DNA of 64,000 nt, taken from positions 466,802-530,801 of the forward strand of contig CAJJDN010000021.1 of NCBI GenBank assembly GCA_905182985.1, given 5' to 3'. Shown here in pieces: positions 40,056 through 53,332 of the stretch. The notes under the pieces were generated by a model that saw nothing but the letters and a program-made list of their open reading frames with translations, was not told where the DNA came from and made no database searches. The DNA is from Paramecium sonneborni (taxonomy: Eukaryota > Ciliophora > Oligohymenophorea > Peniculida > Parameciidae). The position numbers were made by a program, and so were the translations under genes. The number at the start of each line of letters is the position of its first letter. Positions within the stretch are counted from its first letter, which is position 1.

Positions 40056-41506
40056 TCACTCTTGTGGAAATGGAACATCAAATATGAAATTATGGGCCAT
40101 AATAAAAGCGGCTTCTTTTTAATCAGCAGGTACCATATGTCCAGCATTTCTTACACTCACAAATAATAAACCATCAATTTCCCATAGATTACCAGCATTT
40201 TATTTATTTGATTTGAACCATGGTCTCCATTATTAAATAGTTGGTAAATCTAGAATTAATAATTTGATTAATACTTAATTCTTTTTATAGTTTTTCTATC
40301 CAATATATAGTTCCAGTAATTGGAACTACACCATCAACATCTCCACTAAATTTAAGTATTTTGATTCCTTTAGACATAATTTTAGGATACAAATGATAAG
40401 TAGCTCTAGGATCTTTTGTATAATTGAGAGATTAACATTTAGCCCATTCATCACTTTAAGAACGAATATTTAAAAACTAATAAAATGATAAATTGATTAC
40501 TTCTCTAAATTCATCATCACGAAGATAATGATATAATCCAACTGCATCTGAACAAGGAGGAATATGTCCTTAAATTATATCAAATGGATCAAATTTATTT
40601 TTAGCATAAGGAATTCTTTCACCTTAAGGTGTCTATACTGGAGGTTAATAACAAGTTCCATAAACATTATATGGATTGTATTCATAGCTATCATCTAGAT
40701 TTGTTTCTGTCAAAATATCTTAATATAAATCTTAGCAAAATTATTCATTATTAAATTAACACTTTTCTTTGTGGATTTCTATATAATCTGATAATTTTTG
40801 ACTAATAAAATTATGATTTGCAAGAAATTAAAATTTATAATAAGGAAAGTATTTTGCTTCTTTTGTACATTCAGCAGCATCTGTACAACCATTTCCAATC
40901 ATCATTCCTCTAATATGAATATTTGATTAACTATCTTCTATAATCTTATTTACTAATGTTGGAATATATGTTCCAGCATATGATTCACCTGCTATATATA
41001 AATCATTCTATTTATATTCTGGGAATTTACGATAAAAAGCTTATAACATATAATAATTATTTTATGCTGTGACATCATCACTTGTTGTTGTATTGCCATC
41101 ATCTTTATATGAAAATCCAACCCCAACAGGAGTCTCAACATAAAGCATATGAGCCTTCAATTTTAATTGAATTATTTACAAATCTCGCCCAAGAATATTC
41201 ATTTTCTTCAAAAATTGGAGTTCCTCCTATAAACACAAATGGACCATTTTCTATCATTGCTCCTGTAAGAGATGAACATCCTGGTCCACCATTTAACCAT
41301 AATATTACAGGAACATCACTTTTATCATTTGGATAAAATATGTAATGAAAATGATGATCAAATATCTCCTCTGGTTCCAAATATCCTGAATAAAAAGTTT
41401 TATTATAGGGAATCTTAAAATATTCATATTGATATTAATCCACAAGATCAGATGGTGGGCCCCCAAATATTGTGCTTAAGCTGATCAATAATAAAATGTA
41501 TTACAT
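40056..41506 (-). CDS. serine carboxypeptidase (S10 family)
   Basis: 466 aa after removing introns 41155-41179 (25 nt, ends AAG) and 40250-40274 (25 nt). Signal peptide MQYILLLISLSTIFG, then PVILWLNGGPGCSS, HMLYVETPVGVGFSY, nucleophile block AGESYAGTYIP (Ser about 167), SGDVDGVVP (Asp about 383) and NAGHMVPADQ (His about 440), so the triad is complete. Several Cys could form disulfides. A lysosomal/phagosomal or secreted acid carboxypeptidase that trims C-terminal residues; such genes are abundant in ciliates. The AAG intron restores the invariant ANML(F/Y)VE-type block. Confidence 0.95.
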
Positions 41507-42395
41507 AATATTTATTTTTATTAATTTTTATCAAAAAATAAGATATATGTTTTATTTAACTATTTCTCATAGAACTAATGAATTCATTATATTAAAAATA
41601 TATGAATTTCATTTATCTTTCCAAATTTCATTTTTTATTTTTATTATATTCTTCATCAATATATTAACCTTAAGGAAGTATGAAACCTCAATTTCATCAA
41701 AATTAATTGATCATATTTAAAAATTAACTAATACAGTTTAACTTGAATCTATGAATATACTTTGTAAATTTTAAAATGAATTTTTTAGAATTAGAAAATT
41801 TAACATCAATAATTTAATAAATTTTATATACATAAATTACGATTAATAATATATAGATATATCTTAATCAATATATTTAATTCAAATTGAAAATCTATAA
41901 TTTCACATTCTTTTTATTCATTAATTGTCTAATAAATTATTTAAGCATCAATATTATTAATTATTTTCTATAGATCAAATTAAAAATTGATTTTTTTAAG
42001 GCAATTAACAAAATAAAATTATTAATTCCGCAAAAATTAGGATGCTCTAAAGAATTTGTTAAAACATTTAAATCTCTTTAGCTCTTTTAAATTGGCAATA
42101 TTTGCTCTTTATTTTTAGTTCTAAATTATCATAAATTTAAAAAACTTGTCCAACAGAATCGAAAAATTTATAATATTAAGATAATTTTTTTTAATTACAT
42201 TTTTAATCAATAATGAATTCTAATTTTTTAAAAAGTAAAAAGGATTATTTTCTTTTGTAAATATCAAGTTATTGAATTTTTATTACTTAGACTTTTATCA
42301 TTATAGTATTGTATTTATTGAAAAACATAATAATTATTTTCATATTATATAAAATAAAGTTATAATAATTGCTTATATATGCAATAATTTTATGT
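41507..42395. other. intergenic, no gene seen
   Basis: About 890 bp of AT-rich sequence between two minus-strand genes. Only short biased frames; no repeat relation to the neighbouring tandem array noticed. Confidence 0.45.
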
Positions 42396-43637
42396 TCAAA
42401 ACATTTCTTCAAGGATTCGAATGATATTTGATTCAATTTATTCTTTCATTTTTTCTTCCACAATCTACTCTAATAATTTTTTTTTTATAGACTCAATTTA
42501 ATTTAGAATTTTTTAGTCCTAAAGTGTTTAGAATTGAATGTTATTATAAAAATAGTTCAAGCATTTGAATTTGATATGTATCTAAGAAATAGTATTTTAA
42601 TAGATAATAGATTTATCTATGTGGAATTTGTATTTTTCCTTTGCTTTTTGCAAATATCTATCAATTATTGAATTACAATCTTGATCACTTACGCATCCTA
42701 TTATAAATTAAAGATTTTTGAAATTTTTGTATTGATCCAAAATTTGTTATTGATAGAAATAAGATTCCTTAACTTCTTTTATTATTAATGGTAGAGTTTA
42801 AAGTAAAAGATATTCAGTTTTGTACCATTTATGGATCTGATAATTTTTTTATATTAAAGTTTAAATATTTTCATTTACTTTTTACAATCTTTTATTTCTC
42901 CAAAATACGTTCTTATCAAATTATAGATCTATGCCATTTAAAAGTTATTATTGATTTTCATAATTATTAAATTTTTCAAATATTTCGTTAGCATTTATAT
43001 AGAACGAATCAAGAGATCTACAAATCCCATCGATGTATATTTTTTAATAAATTACTTCTTTATTTTAAATATTGCATCTATCATTTTATGGCTACTCGTT
43101 AATCGCATTGTTTCTTAAATTAAACTATTTGATAGCTATTTATATTATATTTGTAATAATTTCTTTAATCGATTATCCATCGCTCTTTTAATAAAATTCA
43201 TAATTTTCCAATTCATAAAAAGGACAATCATAACCTGTAAAATTTATTGAATATTTTAACAAACCTGGCAATATACTAAAAGCAGATTATTCATTTTAAA
43301 CAGTTAAATACACTCTATCTGAACTTAAATATTTATGCTGAATTTAGTTTTATACTAGATATTTATACTTATTATAAATATCAATGCCTAATTATATAAA
43401 TTAGGCTAAGGATAATTTCAAGAATTTCACTTCCTAAAATATTCATAATATTACAATGAATTGAAGTAAATAACTTAATTTGATAGATTTAGAATTATCG
43501 ATAGTATATGTCACTATTTTCAATTCCTCATTAATTTCAGAAATTTAGAATGAGTCTTTTTCTATTATACTTTTCATTTCGCTAATAGGTCGATTAAAAG
43601 GATAAGTTAAACAACTTTTGTAATTAAAGCCTTTCAT
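42396..43637 (-). CDS. GYDCPFYE-family protein, divergent member
   Basis: 406 aa after removing intron 43434-43454 (21 nt), at the same position as in the other members. It keeps the family pattern with many substitutions: MKGFNYKSCLTYPF, EMKSIIEKDSF, IVTYTIDNSKSIKLS, AQFIQLGIDIYNKYKYL, LSSDRVYL, FTGYDCPFYELENY. The C-terminal half is longer-diverged but still helical. The open frame despite strong divergence suggests that the family is under selection and not only recent repeat debris. Function unknown. Confidence 0.72.
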
Positions 43638-44129
43638 TCTTTTAAGGTTATTACAAAAGTATTTAATAAATTTATTAAAACTATATTTAACCAAAATGAA
43701 GACTAAAGAATGTATTTATCTAGTATTTGATGCAAAAATCGAATATATGAATACAAATTTATATCGGAAAAAAATTTAATAAAGAAAATACAGAAATTTT
43801 CATTCAATGTAATTTTTAAAATTATTTTAAACATAAACTTAAGAAAATTTAAATTAAAACCAAGATAATAAAAAGTGTTTAAAAAGGTTAAATATTATTA
43901 GTTCAGATAAAGCAATTTAAATAGTGCAATTTCCCTTAACCAAATCTATTGTATTTATATAATATGAGATTAAAACAATAATTAATCTAAATATAATACT
44001 TTTTCATAAAAAATCATCTCATAATTCTAATACTTATTGTGGTAAACCAGATTTAACATCATTAAGAAAATACTTCAATATTTTGATTTAATTTGTTATA
44101 ATAGTTTAAGAAAAATTTTATTATAATAA
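43638..44129. other. intergenic, no gene seen
   Basis: About 490 bp upstream of the divergent family member; AT-rich with no supported frame. Confidence 0.45.
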
Positions 44130-44536
44130 TAAAGATATACCTTTTTAATTGATTGTAAATCTAATTCAAATTTTGACAATCTTTATGTGTTATCTTTGGC
44201 ACCATAATTTTAAAAGATAATTTCTATGCTTCAATAAATTTTTCAAATGATTTGAAAATTCCTTCAGCAAGTAATGCTTTGAATATTAATTGTAAATCAT
44301 GAGATTTTTAATTTTTTTTATTTATTTATCTAATTATTTTTAATTTGGAAAATTTAATATAAATTCATTGGTAATATTGTTATTTAATGTTATTTATTTG
44401 ATATATTTAACCAAATTCTATCAGAAGTTAAATAATTATGTTAAATATTTTATTATTCTAACTATTTGTATTTGTTATAAATATCTAAACATAATTAAAT
44501 TTATTATGCCATAGTCAAACGTATAAATTTGATTTC
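44130..44536 (-). pseudogene. GYDCPFYE-family fragment with internal deletion
   Basis: The right part (44368-44536) is identical to the corresponding part of the next copy, starting in the remnant of the intron. The left part jumps to a diverged version of the LLDEGIYKSFDKF region (reads LLAEGIFKSFEKFIEA) in another frame and then to a short piece of the C-terminal region. The GYDCPFYE segment is missing. Clearly a chimeric, frameshifted remnant. Confidence 0.7.
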
Positions 44537-47111
44537 CTATTTATTATTAAATATATTAATATAATTTTTATAATATTCAATATTTGTTTTAAGATATTTT
44601 AAAAAAATATTCTAATTAAATAATTTAAATCATATAAATAGAGTTATAGATTGTATATGTCTTTTCTAAAATTGTTTTCATTTTATTCATTAAAAGTTAA
44701 GTTATATTTTTTTTTAATTTCTGTTAAATCGAATTTTATTTATATAAAATTAAATTTGAAAAACAGTTTAATTAAGGGAACACTGAAAAGTGATCTCATG
44801 TTTTTAAAAAAATAAATTTAAACATATTTAATTAAATATATTACTTTCACATTAAATCATCTTCTAATTTTAAAATTAATAATTGTAAATAATCCTATAA
44901 TATTTGTGTTACTACTTCTTTAATTACTTCTTCTTTTAGCTTTTAGATTTAATTCATTATATATTTTTAATCTTTTAAAAACTTAAAATCATTGAAAAAA
45001 TATCTAAAAGTTTTGAATTTATTAGATAATTATTAATTTATATCGTCTTAGATTGATTATAAATCTAATTCAAATTTGAAATCTTTCATAATTGATTCCT
45101 TATTATCATCAATAACTTTTTAAATGATTTAATTATCAATATGTTCAATTTAATTTTAAAAATGCTCATAAATAATTATTTCTGTAAACATTTATTACTC
45201 ATAGAATGTAGCATTTCTAAAATGATCTGCAATTTTTTTAAACATTTAAAATAATATTGATGATAACTCGCAGAATTATTTATTATTATAGGTTTGTTGA
45301 ATTTAAACTAAATTGTTTATAACATCTTTATTTCTATTATTCCTTTTAATATTAAATTATGCGAAATTTTTATCTACTCCTTTTAATCTTTATTTTAAAT
45401 TATTAATATTCTCATATTTCTCAAAGATAAATTAAGATGATAAAATAAACTTGTCAAATGATTTGTAAATTCCTTCATCAAATAATACTTTGAATATTAT
45501 TTAATTTTCTGTAAGTTTTTCTTTCTTTTATTATTGTTTTTCCTTCATATTTTAGTCTTTTGTTGAAATATTGTCTAATTTTTTCTTTTTATCATTCATT
45601 CTATTTTTTGCAATTTATAAAATATTAATAATGGTATTTTTAATAGCTTAATCATCTTTAATTTATGAGTTCAAATAATTATCTCTTTCATAAAATGGAC
45701 AATCATAACCAACAAAATGTATAGTATAATATAATATATTTGGTAATATTGTTATTTAATGTTATTTATTTGATATATTTAACCAAATTCTATCAGAAGA
45801 TAAATAATTATGTTAAATATTTTATTATTCTAACTATTTGTATTTGTTATAAATATCTAAACATAATTAAATTTATTATGCCATAGTCAAACGTATAAAT
45901 TTGATTTCCTATTTATTATTAAATATATTAATATAATTTTTATAATATTCAATATTTGTTTTAAGATATTTTAAAAAAATATTCTAATTAAATAATTTAA
46001 ATCATATAAATAGAGTTATAGATTGTATATGTCTTTTCTAAAATTGTTTTCATTTTATTCATTAAAAGTTAAGTTATATTTTTTTTTAATTTCTGTTAAA
46101 TCGAATTTTATTTATATAAAATTAAATTTGAAAAACAGTTTAATTAAGGGAACACTGAAAAGTGATCTCATGTTTTTAAAAAAATAAATTTAAACATATT
46201 TAATTAAATATATTACTTTCACATTAAATCATCTTCTAATTTTAAAATTAATAATTGTAAATAATCCTATAATATTTGTGTTACTACTTCTTTAATTACT
46301 TCTTCTTTTAGCTTTTAGATTTAATTCATTATATATTTTTAATCTTTTAAAAACTTAAAATCATTGAAAAAATATCTAAAAGTTTTGAATTTATTAGATA
46401 ATTATTAATTTATATCGTCTTAGATTGATTATAAATCTAATTCAAATTTGAAATCTTTCATAATTGATTCCTTATTATCATCAATAACTTTTTAAATGAT
46501 TTAATTATCAATATGTTCAATTTAATTTTAAAAATGCTCATAAATAATTATTTCTGTAAACATTTATTACTCATAGAATGTAGCATTTCTAAAATGATCT
46601 GCAATTTTTTTAAACATTTAAAATAATATTGATGATAACTCGCAGAATTATTTATTATTATAGGTTTGTTGAATTTAAACTAAATTGTTTATAACATCTT
46701 TATTTCTATTATTCCTTTTAATATTAAATTATGCGAAATTTTTATCTACTCCTTTTAATCTTTATTTTAAATTATTAATATTCTCATATTTCTCAAAGAT
46801 AAATTAAGATGATAAAATAAACTTGTCAAATGATTTGTAAATTCCTTCATCAAGTAATACTTTGAATATTATTTAATTTTCTGTAAGTTTTTCTTTCTTT
46901 TATTATTGTTTTTCCTTCATATTTTAGTCTTTTGTTGAAATATTGTCTAATTTTTTCTTTTTATCATTCATTCTATTTTTTGCAATTTATAAAATATTAA
47001 TAATGGTATTTTTAATAGCTTAATCATCTTTAATTTATGAGTTCAAATAATTATCTCTTTCATAAAATGGACAATCATAACCAACAAAATGTATAGTATA
47101 ATATAATATAT
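44368..47111. repeat. tandem duplication, period 1,372 bp
   Basis: Sequence from 44368 onward recurs at 45740 with an offset of 1,372 bp, as shown for instance by matching stop-codon regions at 44847 and 46219. Each unit holds a copy of the gene body plus a spacer with the same short AT-rich elements. The left unit has lost exon 1; the right one is complete. Confidence 0.85.
44847..45908 (-). pseudogene. GYDCPFYE-family copy lacking exon 1
   Basis: Exon 2 is intact down to the TGA, but upstream only the last 12 bases of the intron remain (45909-45920), followed directly by sequence that normally lies upstream of the ATG. A deletion between AT-rich stretches removed exon 1 and the start codon. 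Probably not expressed as a full protein. Confidence 0.8.
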
Positions 47112-47486
47112 TTGGTAATATTGTTATTTAATGTTATTTATTTGATATATTTAACCAAATTCTATCAGAAGATAAATAATTATGTTAAATATTTTATTAT
47201 TCTAACTATTTGTATTTGTTATAAATATCTAAACATAATTAAATTTATTATGCTATAGTCAATTATATAAATTTGATTTGCTATTTATTATTTATATGAT
47301 TACTTGTAAATAAAGTAATAAACTTAATTAAATGGAATTTGAATGATTAATAGTATATTCAACAATCTTTAAATCTTCATCTATCTTATAATCTTTAAAT
47401 CCATCAAATTCTAATATTTCTTTTATCTCTTTATTAGATTTTGAAAATGTATAACTCAAAGTACTTTAATAATTAAGTCCTTTCAT
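46219..47486 (-). CDS. GYDCPFYE-family protein, copy 2
   Basis: 414 aa after removing intron 47281-47303 (23 nt). Nearly identical to the protein at 38541-39808, with the same start, intron position and stop context. All family blocks are present. It lies at the right end of the 1,372-bp tandem duplication and shares about 80 bp of upstream sequence with the copies at 38541 and 52804 before diverging. Function unknown. Confidence 0.75.
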
Positions 47487-47914
47487 TTCTTAATAATTTT
47501 ATTATTATTATTAAATATAATAATATAATTTTTATAATATTCAATATTTGTTTTAAGATCTTTTTCCATTGATAGAACAGTTTCACTTTAAAAACTTAAA
47601 AATAATTCATACCTTGATGCTTATAATAATTAGCTTATATAATAAAAATAATTTATTTAATTTGAATTAGTTTTTTAACTCTCATCTATTCTATGTAAAA
47701 TTAATATTATTAATTCTTAGAATTTCATATTTTTAAATTAAAACCTATTATTATTGATTTAAAAATCAATTATCTTAGAATCTAATATTACTTTTTCACA
47801 TGATTTTGATCATATTTTTTTTTTTCCTTTATAAACTCTTTTTATATATTCGATTTCAAACTATTGAATATTAATAGTAATATAATTTAAGAAATTTTAA
47901 TAATTAAAAGTAAA
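47487..47914. other. divergent intergenic region
   Basis: About 430 bp between a minus-strand family member and the plus-strand DUF1648-like gene. First 80 bp are shared with other family copies; the rest is AT-rich without features. Confidence 0.5.
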
Positions 47915-48482
47915 ATGATTAATTAGGATAGATCATAGAGTAATTTTTTAAAAGAGGATTCTCATTTACCTGTTGAAACAATTCTTTATTAAGGAAAGAA
48001 ATATGTTCCATTTTTTTTTGGTGGTTAATAGGGATATTACACTGATTAATAACCTATACCTCCATATGATGCATTTGATATGATTTTAGAAGTTTTGGCA
48101 TTAATCGAATTAATATTGATGTGGGTATTCTTTATACAACTATATAATCAAGTATAAAGTTAGTATAAATTGATAGCTTGATTTGGTGATTCCTGTTTTT
48201 TATAATGCATTGGGGGAATAGACTGTAACAAGTGATAAGATTATATTGTTAGCAATTCCTACTCTTGGAACATTTTTTTTTGTTTTATTAACTATATTAT
48301 CATTAATAACTAATAGATTTTAGTATGATTTATAAGTGACACCAGAGAATTCAAGAATTGTATTTTCAAATACCAGAAAATTAATTCTTGTATTTAAAGT
48401 AATAACAATAGGATTGTACATTTTGATATAAATCTAGGTTTATATTCTTGAGTTTAGGTTCAATTAGAGTGATTTAAAATGA
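47915..48482 (+). CDS. DUF1648-like integral membrane protein
   Basis: 180 aa after removing intron 48152-48176 (25 nt). Four or five TM helices (MILEVLALIELILMWVFFI; ILLAIPTLGTFFFVLLTIL; KLILVFKVITIGLYILI). The block LVIPVFYNALGEQTVTSDKIILLAIP followed by RFQYDLQVTPENSRIVFSNTRKLILVFK resembles DUF1648 proteins (IPxHFxxxGxxDxWGxK and the vTxEN-RK region). Function of the family is unknown. The resemblance is moderate. Confidence 0.6.
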
Positions 48483-49173
48483 GATAAATGGATATTTGAT
48501 GTCATATGTTGTATTTGTAATAATAGTATATGGATTAGCATATTACTATTATACAATAGAAATGGCTAAGATAATTTGAGATTATAGAATTAGTTATATA
48601 AATCATTTATCTAATAGGTATTAACATTGGTTGATTCTTTAATCTCCCCTTTGCTATAAAACAGCCTATTATATATTTATATTTAATCATTAATTTAATA
48701 AATAAATTAATTAATTAATGGAATTCATTATTTTTAAGTTGTTTATTATGGATATCATCTTTAGTCTTTTTTTAGTCAATCTTTATTCTTATTTTCCATA
48801 TGTATTAAAATATTATCTAAATTGATTTTATATCACTAATATAATATCATTAACTATCATATCTGTCATTTTGAATTCTAATTATTAAAAATAATTTGAA
48901 CATTATTTAAGATTAATTATTGTTGGATTTGGATCTTAAGCATCTTAAAAAATCTATAAAATCTCAATTCATCCGAATTAAATATATATATTTGCCATCC
49001 ATTGATATATTTTCATTACATAATTCTTTTTCACAAATTTCAATACTCTGTATGTATTTCTTTATCCAACAATAATCCTTTATATAAATCAATATCTAAT
49101 TTACATCTAAAAGATAATCTTCATACAAATATTGTCTATAATGTAATACATTAAAATCTATAAATTAAATTTT
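48483..49173. other. intergenic; weak minus-strand frame
   Basis: A minus frame (about 48980-49165) reads QYLYEDYLLDVNQILIYIKD with reasonable composition but has no ATG and is broken by TGA, and it abuts the start of the next plus gene. A 35-codon hydrophobic ORF lies on the plus strand near 48719. Neither is called. Confidence 0.4.
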
Positions 49174-51478
49174 ATGATAAGAAATTGTGTACGACAATAT
49201 TTTTGTTTAGATAGAATGGTTAGCTCTAAATTACATTTTGTAAAAGAGAAAGATGCTAAAACAGATTATGTTTATTATGAATAAAAAACTGTTTTCTCAA
49301 AAGATAAAGGAGATAAAAAATATAAATTATTAGATGTCAAAGTCCCTGATATAAATGCTAAAAAGACTCAATTCTATGTATTTGATAAAAATACTGTTCC
49401 TGTTCCAAGGTAATTCAATTATTACTCTTTAGATAAGTATATATAGCTCCATTAAGAAAATATGTTAAATAAAAACTTTAAAGAGATGAATTTATCAGAT
49501 ATAAAAAAGCATAAACTACTATTTAAGAATAATAAGAAGAATAGATAGATGAATTATGGGGAGAAAATCCTCCAATTAGATATTTTGAAAGATTAATTGC
49601 TAAGGATTTATTTTTTAATTACAGAAGTCCACGATTTGCTCAATATAATTTAAGAAAAAATGATTTTCTTTCAAATCCTTCTGTTCATAGTGAAGTCAAA
49701 AATATTATCTAAGAAATTAAGGAAGCTTCAACTCTATAACTCTCAAGAAGTATTTCTAAAATATTTATGTTAGTTTATCATCCCAACTATTTCATTGAAG
49801 ATCATTATAAAAAATTACCTGATCTTTTTACTAAACTCAAAGAAGCAGTCTCTTAAGCAAATTTTAAAGAAATGCCTAAAATAGCATGGATGCTCTAAAA
49901 TGAATTATTATATAAAGAGGATATATATAAAATTTGGGAAATTATTGAAAATATTGTTAAATCACAAATTCATCATTTTACTATTGATGAACTAATATTA
50001 TTGAAAAGAGGATTGGCAACAACCTATCCAAAAGCTGGAAGTTATGAATTACATAATTTAATTTATAATTTAGTTTCATAAGAAAAATTAAATGTTGATT
50101 AAACTATTGAAGCACTATATGCATTTAGAACATTTAATCATGATAAATATGCTAAAGTTTTAATTGATAATCTCATTACTTTATTACCTGAATATCAAAA
50201 TAATCATTCAAAATTGGCTTAAGCTTTTTATTCCATTGCAAATAATTTACCTAAAAAACATTTAAGAGCATAATCTTATGATGTTACAGCTAATGACAAA
50301 TATAGATTAAGTGTTATGAATGCATTTGTAGGTCCTTTAAAAGAAGGAAAATATAATATGGATGACATAACAAGAATTCTTTTAGGTATCTCTATTTTAA
50401 AAGTACCAAGTATCTTATTTGAATTTAACATATAGATTTTAATGATTTAATCTTTTTATTAGAAAATTAATTATAAGAACCAGATGAATATTAATTAGTT
50501 CATATCTTATATGCTCTCTCTAAAGGAAATAATGGAATTCAAGCTGGAACAATTGAAACATACAAATATTTAGAATAATTTGCTTTAAAGTATTTTGACT
50601 AATATGAACATTTAGAAAAATCTAGAGTAATTATTTAATTTAATATTCTTAAGATTTATTATGCATATTCAGCTATTAATTCTGAATTTGCTTAAAATCC
50701 TATATTCTTAAATTGGATCAAAGAAAATATATTAAAATTCTCATTTTCAGAATTATAGAACATAGTTTATGGTCTTATGTTTAATCAAGTTAATGATTAA
50801 GAAATTTGGTATAATTTCTTAAAAAATGTGGCAACTAAAAGTGAGTATGTTCCATTAGCTAATTATTATGCTTTCAAATAAGCTAAATTTTATATTCAAT
50901 AATTTTACCCTAATTGGAATATGAAACCATTTGAAGATGCTTGTTAAAATGCTGAAAATATGTTCTTAGCAAATAGAACTGAAAAATAGCATTTAGATCA
51001 ATAAATTATAGATTTTTAAATTGTAATTCATAATATTTTATATATTTAGGATCTCAATACTCATTTATAATATGATTGGAAAACTTACTATAATTGGAAT
51101 AATACATACTTTTTTAATGTTACACTTCCAGATCATAGAGTTTCTATTATTTTAAATACTCCAAGAACAACTGTAAATGGTAAACCTAGAGCTTAATTAT
51201 AACTTTAACAATAAGTAATGGCTACTTAAGATTGGAAATTATTGATTTTTGATTAAACAGAACTTTTTTCAATGAAAACTAAAGATAGAGCAGCATTCTA
51301 CAAAAAAACAGTAGATGAAGCCATTGAATCATAAAAGGATAAGATGAAAGCTTGGGAAGAAGAAAGAAGAGATTAAATCTATGAACAATTATTAATTCAA
51401 GCTGAAAATGGTATAACCCCAGGAAAAAGATTTGTCAAAAGGGAAGATCTAAAGGGACTTTCAAGATTCCCTGTTTGA
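49174..51478 (+). CDS. probable mitochondrial protein, possibly RAP/FASTK-like
   Basis: 751 aa after removing introns 49410-49432 (23 nt) and 50410-50435 (26 nt); frame closes at 752 codons. The N-terminus (MIRNCVRQYFCLDRMVSSKLHF) is basic and amphipathic, like a mitochondrial presequence. The middle is an alpha-helical repeat array (IDELILLKRGLATTYPKAGS; VDQTIEALYAFRTFNHDKYAKVLIDN; SKLAQAFYSIANNLPKK) of the kind seen in FASTK/octotricopeptide RNA-binding proteins. The C-terminal region (VNGKPRAQLQLQQQVMATQDWKLLIFDQTELF) could be a RAP-like fold. A role in mitochondrial RNA metabolism or translation is inference only. Confidence 0.6.
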
Positions 51479-51539
51479 TATACAAATGCTATTATTTTAT
51501 AACCCATATTAAATATAAATTTTGTATGATTATTAATAA

Positions 51540-52804
51540 TCAAATTAAATCATCTATCAGCTTTAAAATTAATAATTGTAAATAATCCTATAATATTTGT
51601 GTTACTACTTCTTTAATTACTTCTTCTTTTAGCTTTTAGATTTAATTCAAAATGAGTTTATCTTTTAATAACTTAAAATCATTGAAAAAATATCTAAAAG
51701 TTTTGAATTTATTAGATAATTATTAATTTATATCGTCTTAGATTGATTTTAAATCTAATTCAAATTTGAAATCTTTCATAATTGATTCCTTATTATCATC
51801 AATAACTTTTTAAATGCTTTAATTATCAATATGTTCGATTTAATTTTGAAAATGCTCATAAATAATTGTATCTGTAAACATTTATTACTAATAGATTGTA
51901 GCATTTCTAAAATGATCTGCAATTTTTTTAAACATTTAATATAATATCGATGATAACTCGTAGAATTATTTATGATTATAGGTTTGTTGAATTTAAACTA
52001 AATTGTCTATAACATCTTTATTTCTATTATTCCTTTTAATATTAAATTATGTGATATTTTTATCTACTCCTTTTAATCTTTATTTTAAATTATTAATATT
52101 CTCATATTTCTCAAAGATAAATTAAGATGATAAAATAAACTTGTCAAATGATTTGTAAATTCCTTCATCAAGTAATACTTTGAATATTATTTAATTTTCT
52201 GTAAGTTTTTCTTTCTTTTATTATTGTTTTTCCTTCATATTTTAGTCTTTTGTTGAAATATTGTCTAATTTTTTCTTTTTATCATTCATTCTATTTTTTG
52301 CATTTTATAAAATAATAATAATTATTTGTTTAATAGCTTAATCATCTTTAGTTTATGAGTTCAAATAATTATCTCTTTCATAAAATGGACAATCATAACC
52401 AACAAAATGTATAGTATAATATAAATTATTTGGTAATATTGTTATTTAATGTTATTTATTTGATATATTTAACCAAATTCTATCAGAAGATAAATAATTA
52501 TGTTAAATATTTTATTATTCTAACTATTTGTATTTGTTATAAATATCTAAACATAATTAAATTTATTATGCTATAGTCAATTATATAAATTTGATTTGCT
52601 ATTTATTATTTATATGATTACTTGTAAATAAAGTAATAAACTTAATTAAATGGAATTTGAATGATTAATAGTATATTCAACAATCTTTAAATCTTCATCT
52701 ATCTTATAATCTTTAAATCCATCAAATTCTAATATTTCTTTTATCTCTTTATTAGATTTTGAAAATGTATAACTCAAAGTACTTTAATAATTAAGTCCTT
52801 TCAT
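51540..52804 (-). CDS. GYDCPFYE-family protein, copy 3
   Basis: 413 aa after removing intron 52599-52621 (23 nt). Differs from copies 1 and 2 by scattered substitutions and by an altered last ten residues. The frame is intact. Its upstream 1,073 bp (to 53877) are the inverted equivalent of 36424-37497, so copy 3 and copy 1 are arms of one inverted duplication. The downstream flank is different, so the duplication ended at the C-terminus of the gene. Confidence 0.72.
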
Positions 52805-53332
52805 TTCTTAATAATTTTATTATTATTATTAAATATAATAATATAATTTTTATAATATTCAATATTTGTTTTAAGATCTTTTATATTCTAATTAAATAAC
52901 TATTTCATATAAATTTTCTTATTGTAAGTATATGTATTTATCAAAAATTCTTTACATTTACTAATTAAAAGGGTAGGTTTTAATGTTATTAAAATTCAAA
53001 CTAGTCAAGTGTAAATTAATATTTACAAAATATAAAATTGCTTTGTTTCCTCTATACTTTTCTATTTATCTATAATTATTATTAAATTATTTAGAAATCC
53101 CTCCATCATTTATTTACTTATTATTCTCATCTCTATATTTTTATAAGAAAAATTATATAATAAAACCAATTTGGTCTTTTTTTTAAATTAAACTCTCCGA
53201 CTTTCTGAAAAAAAAATTAGCTTTTTTCTGTTTTTTTTAAAGAAAAAACTCTATTTATTTTATTCAATCTTTAATTGAAGGTTTTCAAATATAATTATTC
53301 ACAACATTTTATTAATAAAATATGTACAGAAA

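Noticed and set aside
41082..41336. 84-aa plus-strand ORF
   Set aside because: Antisense to the serine carboxypeptidase, whose motifs are unambiguous.
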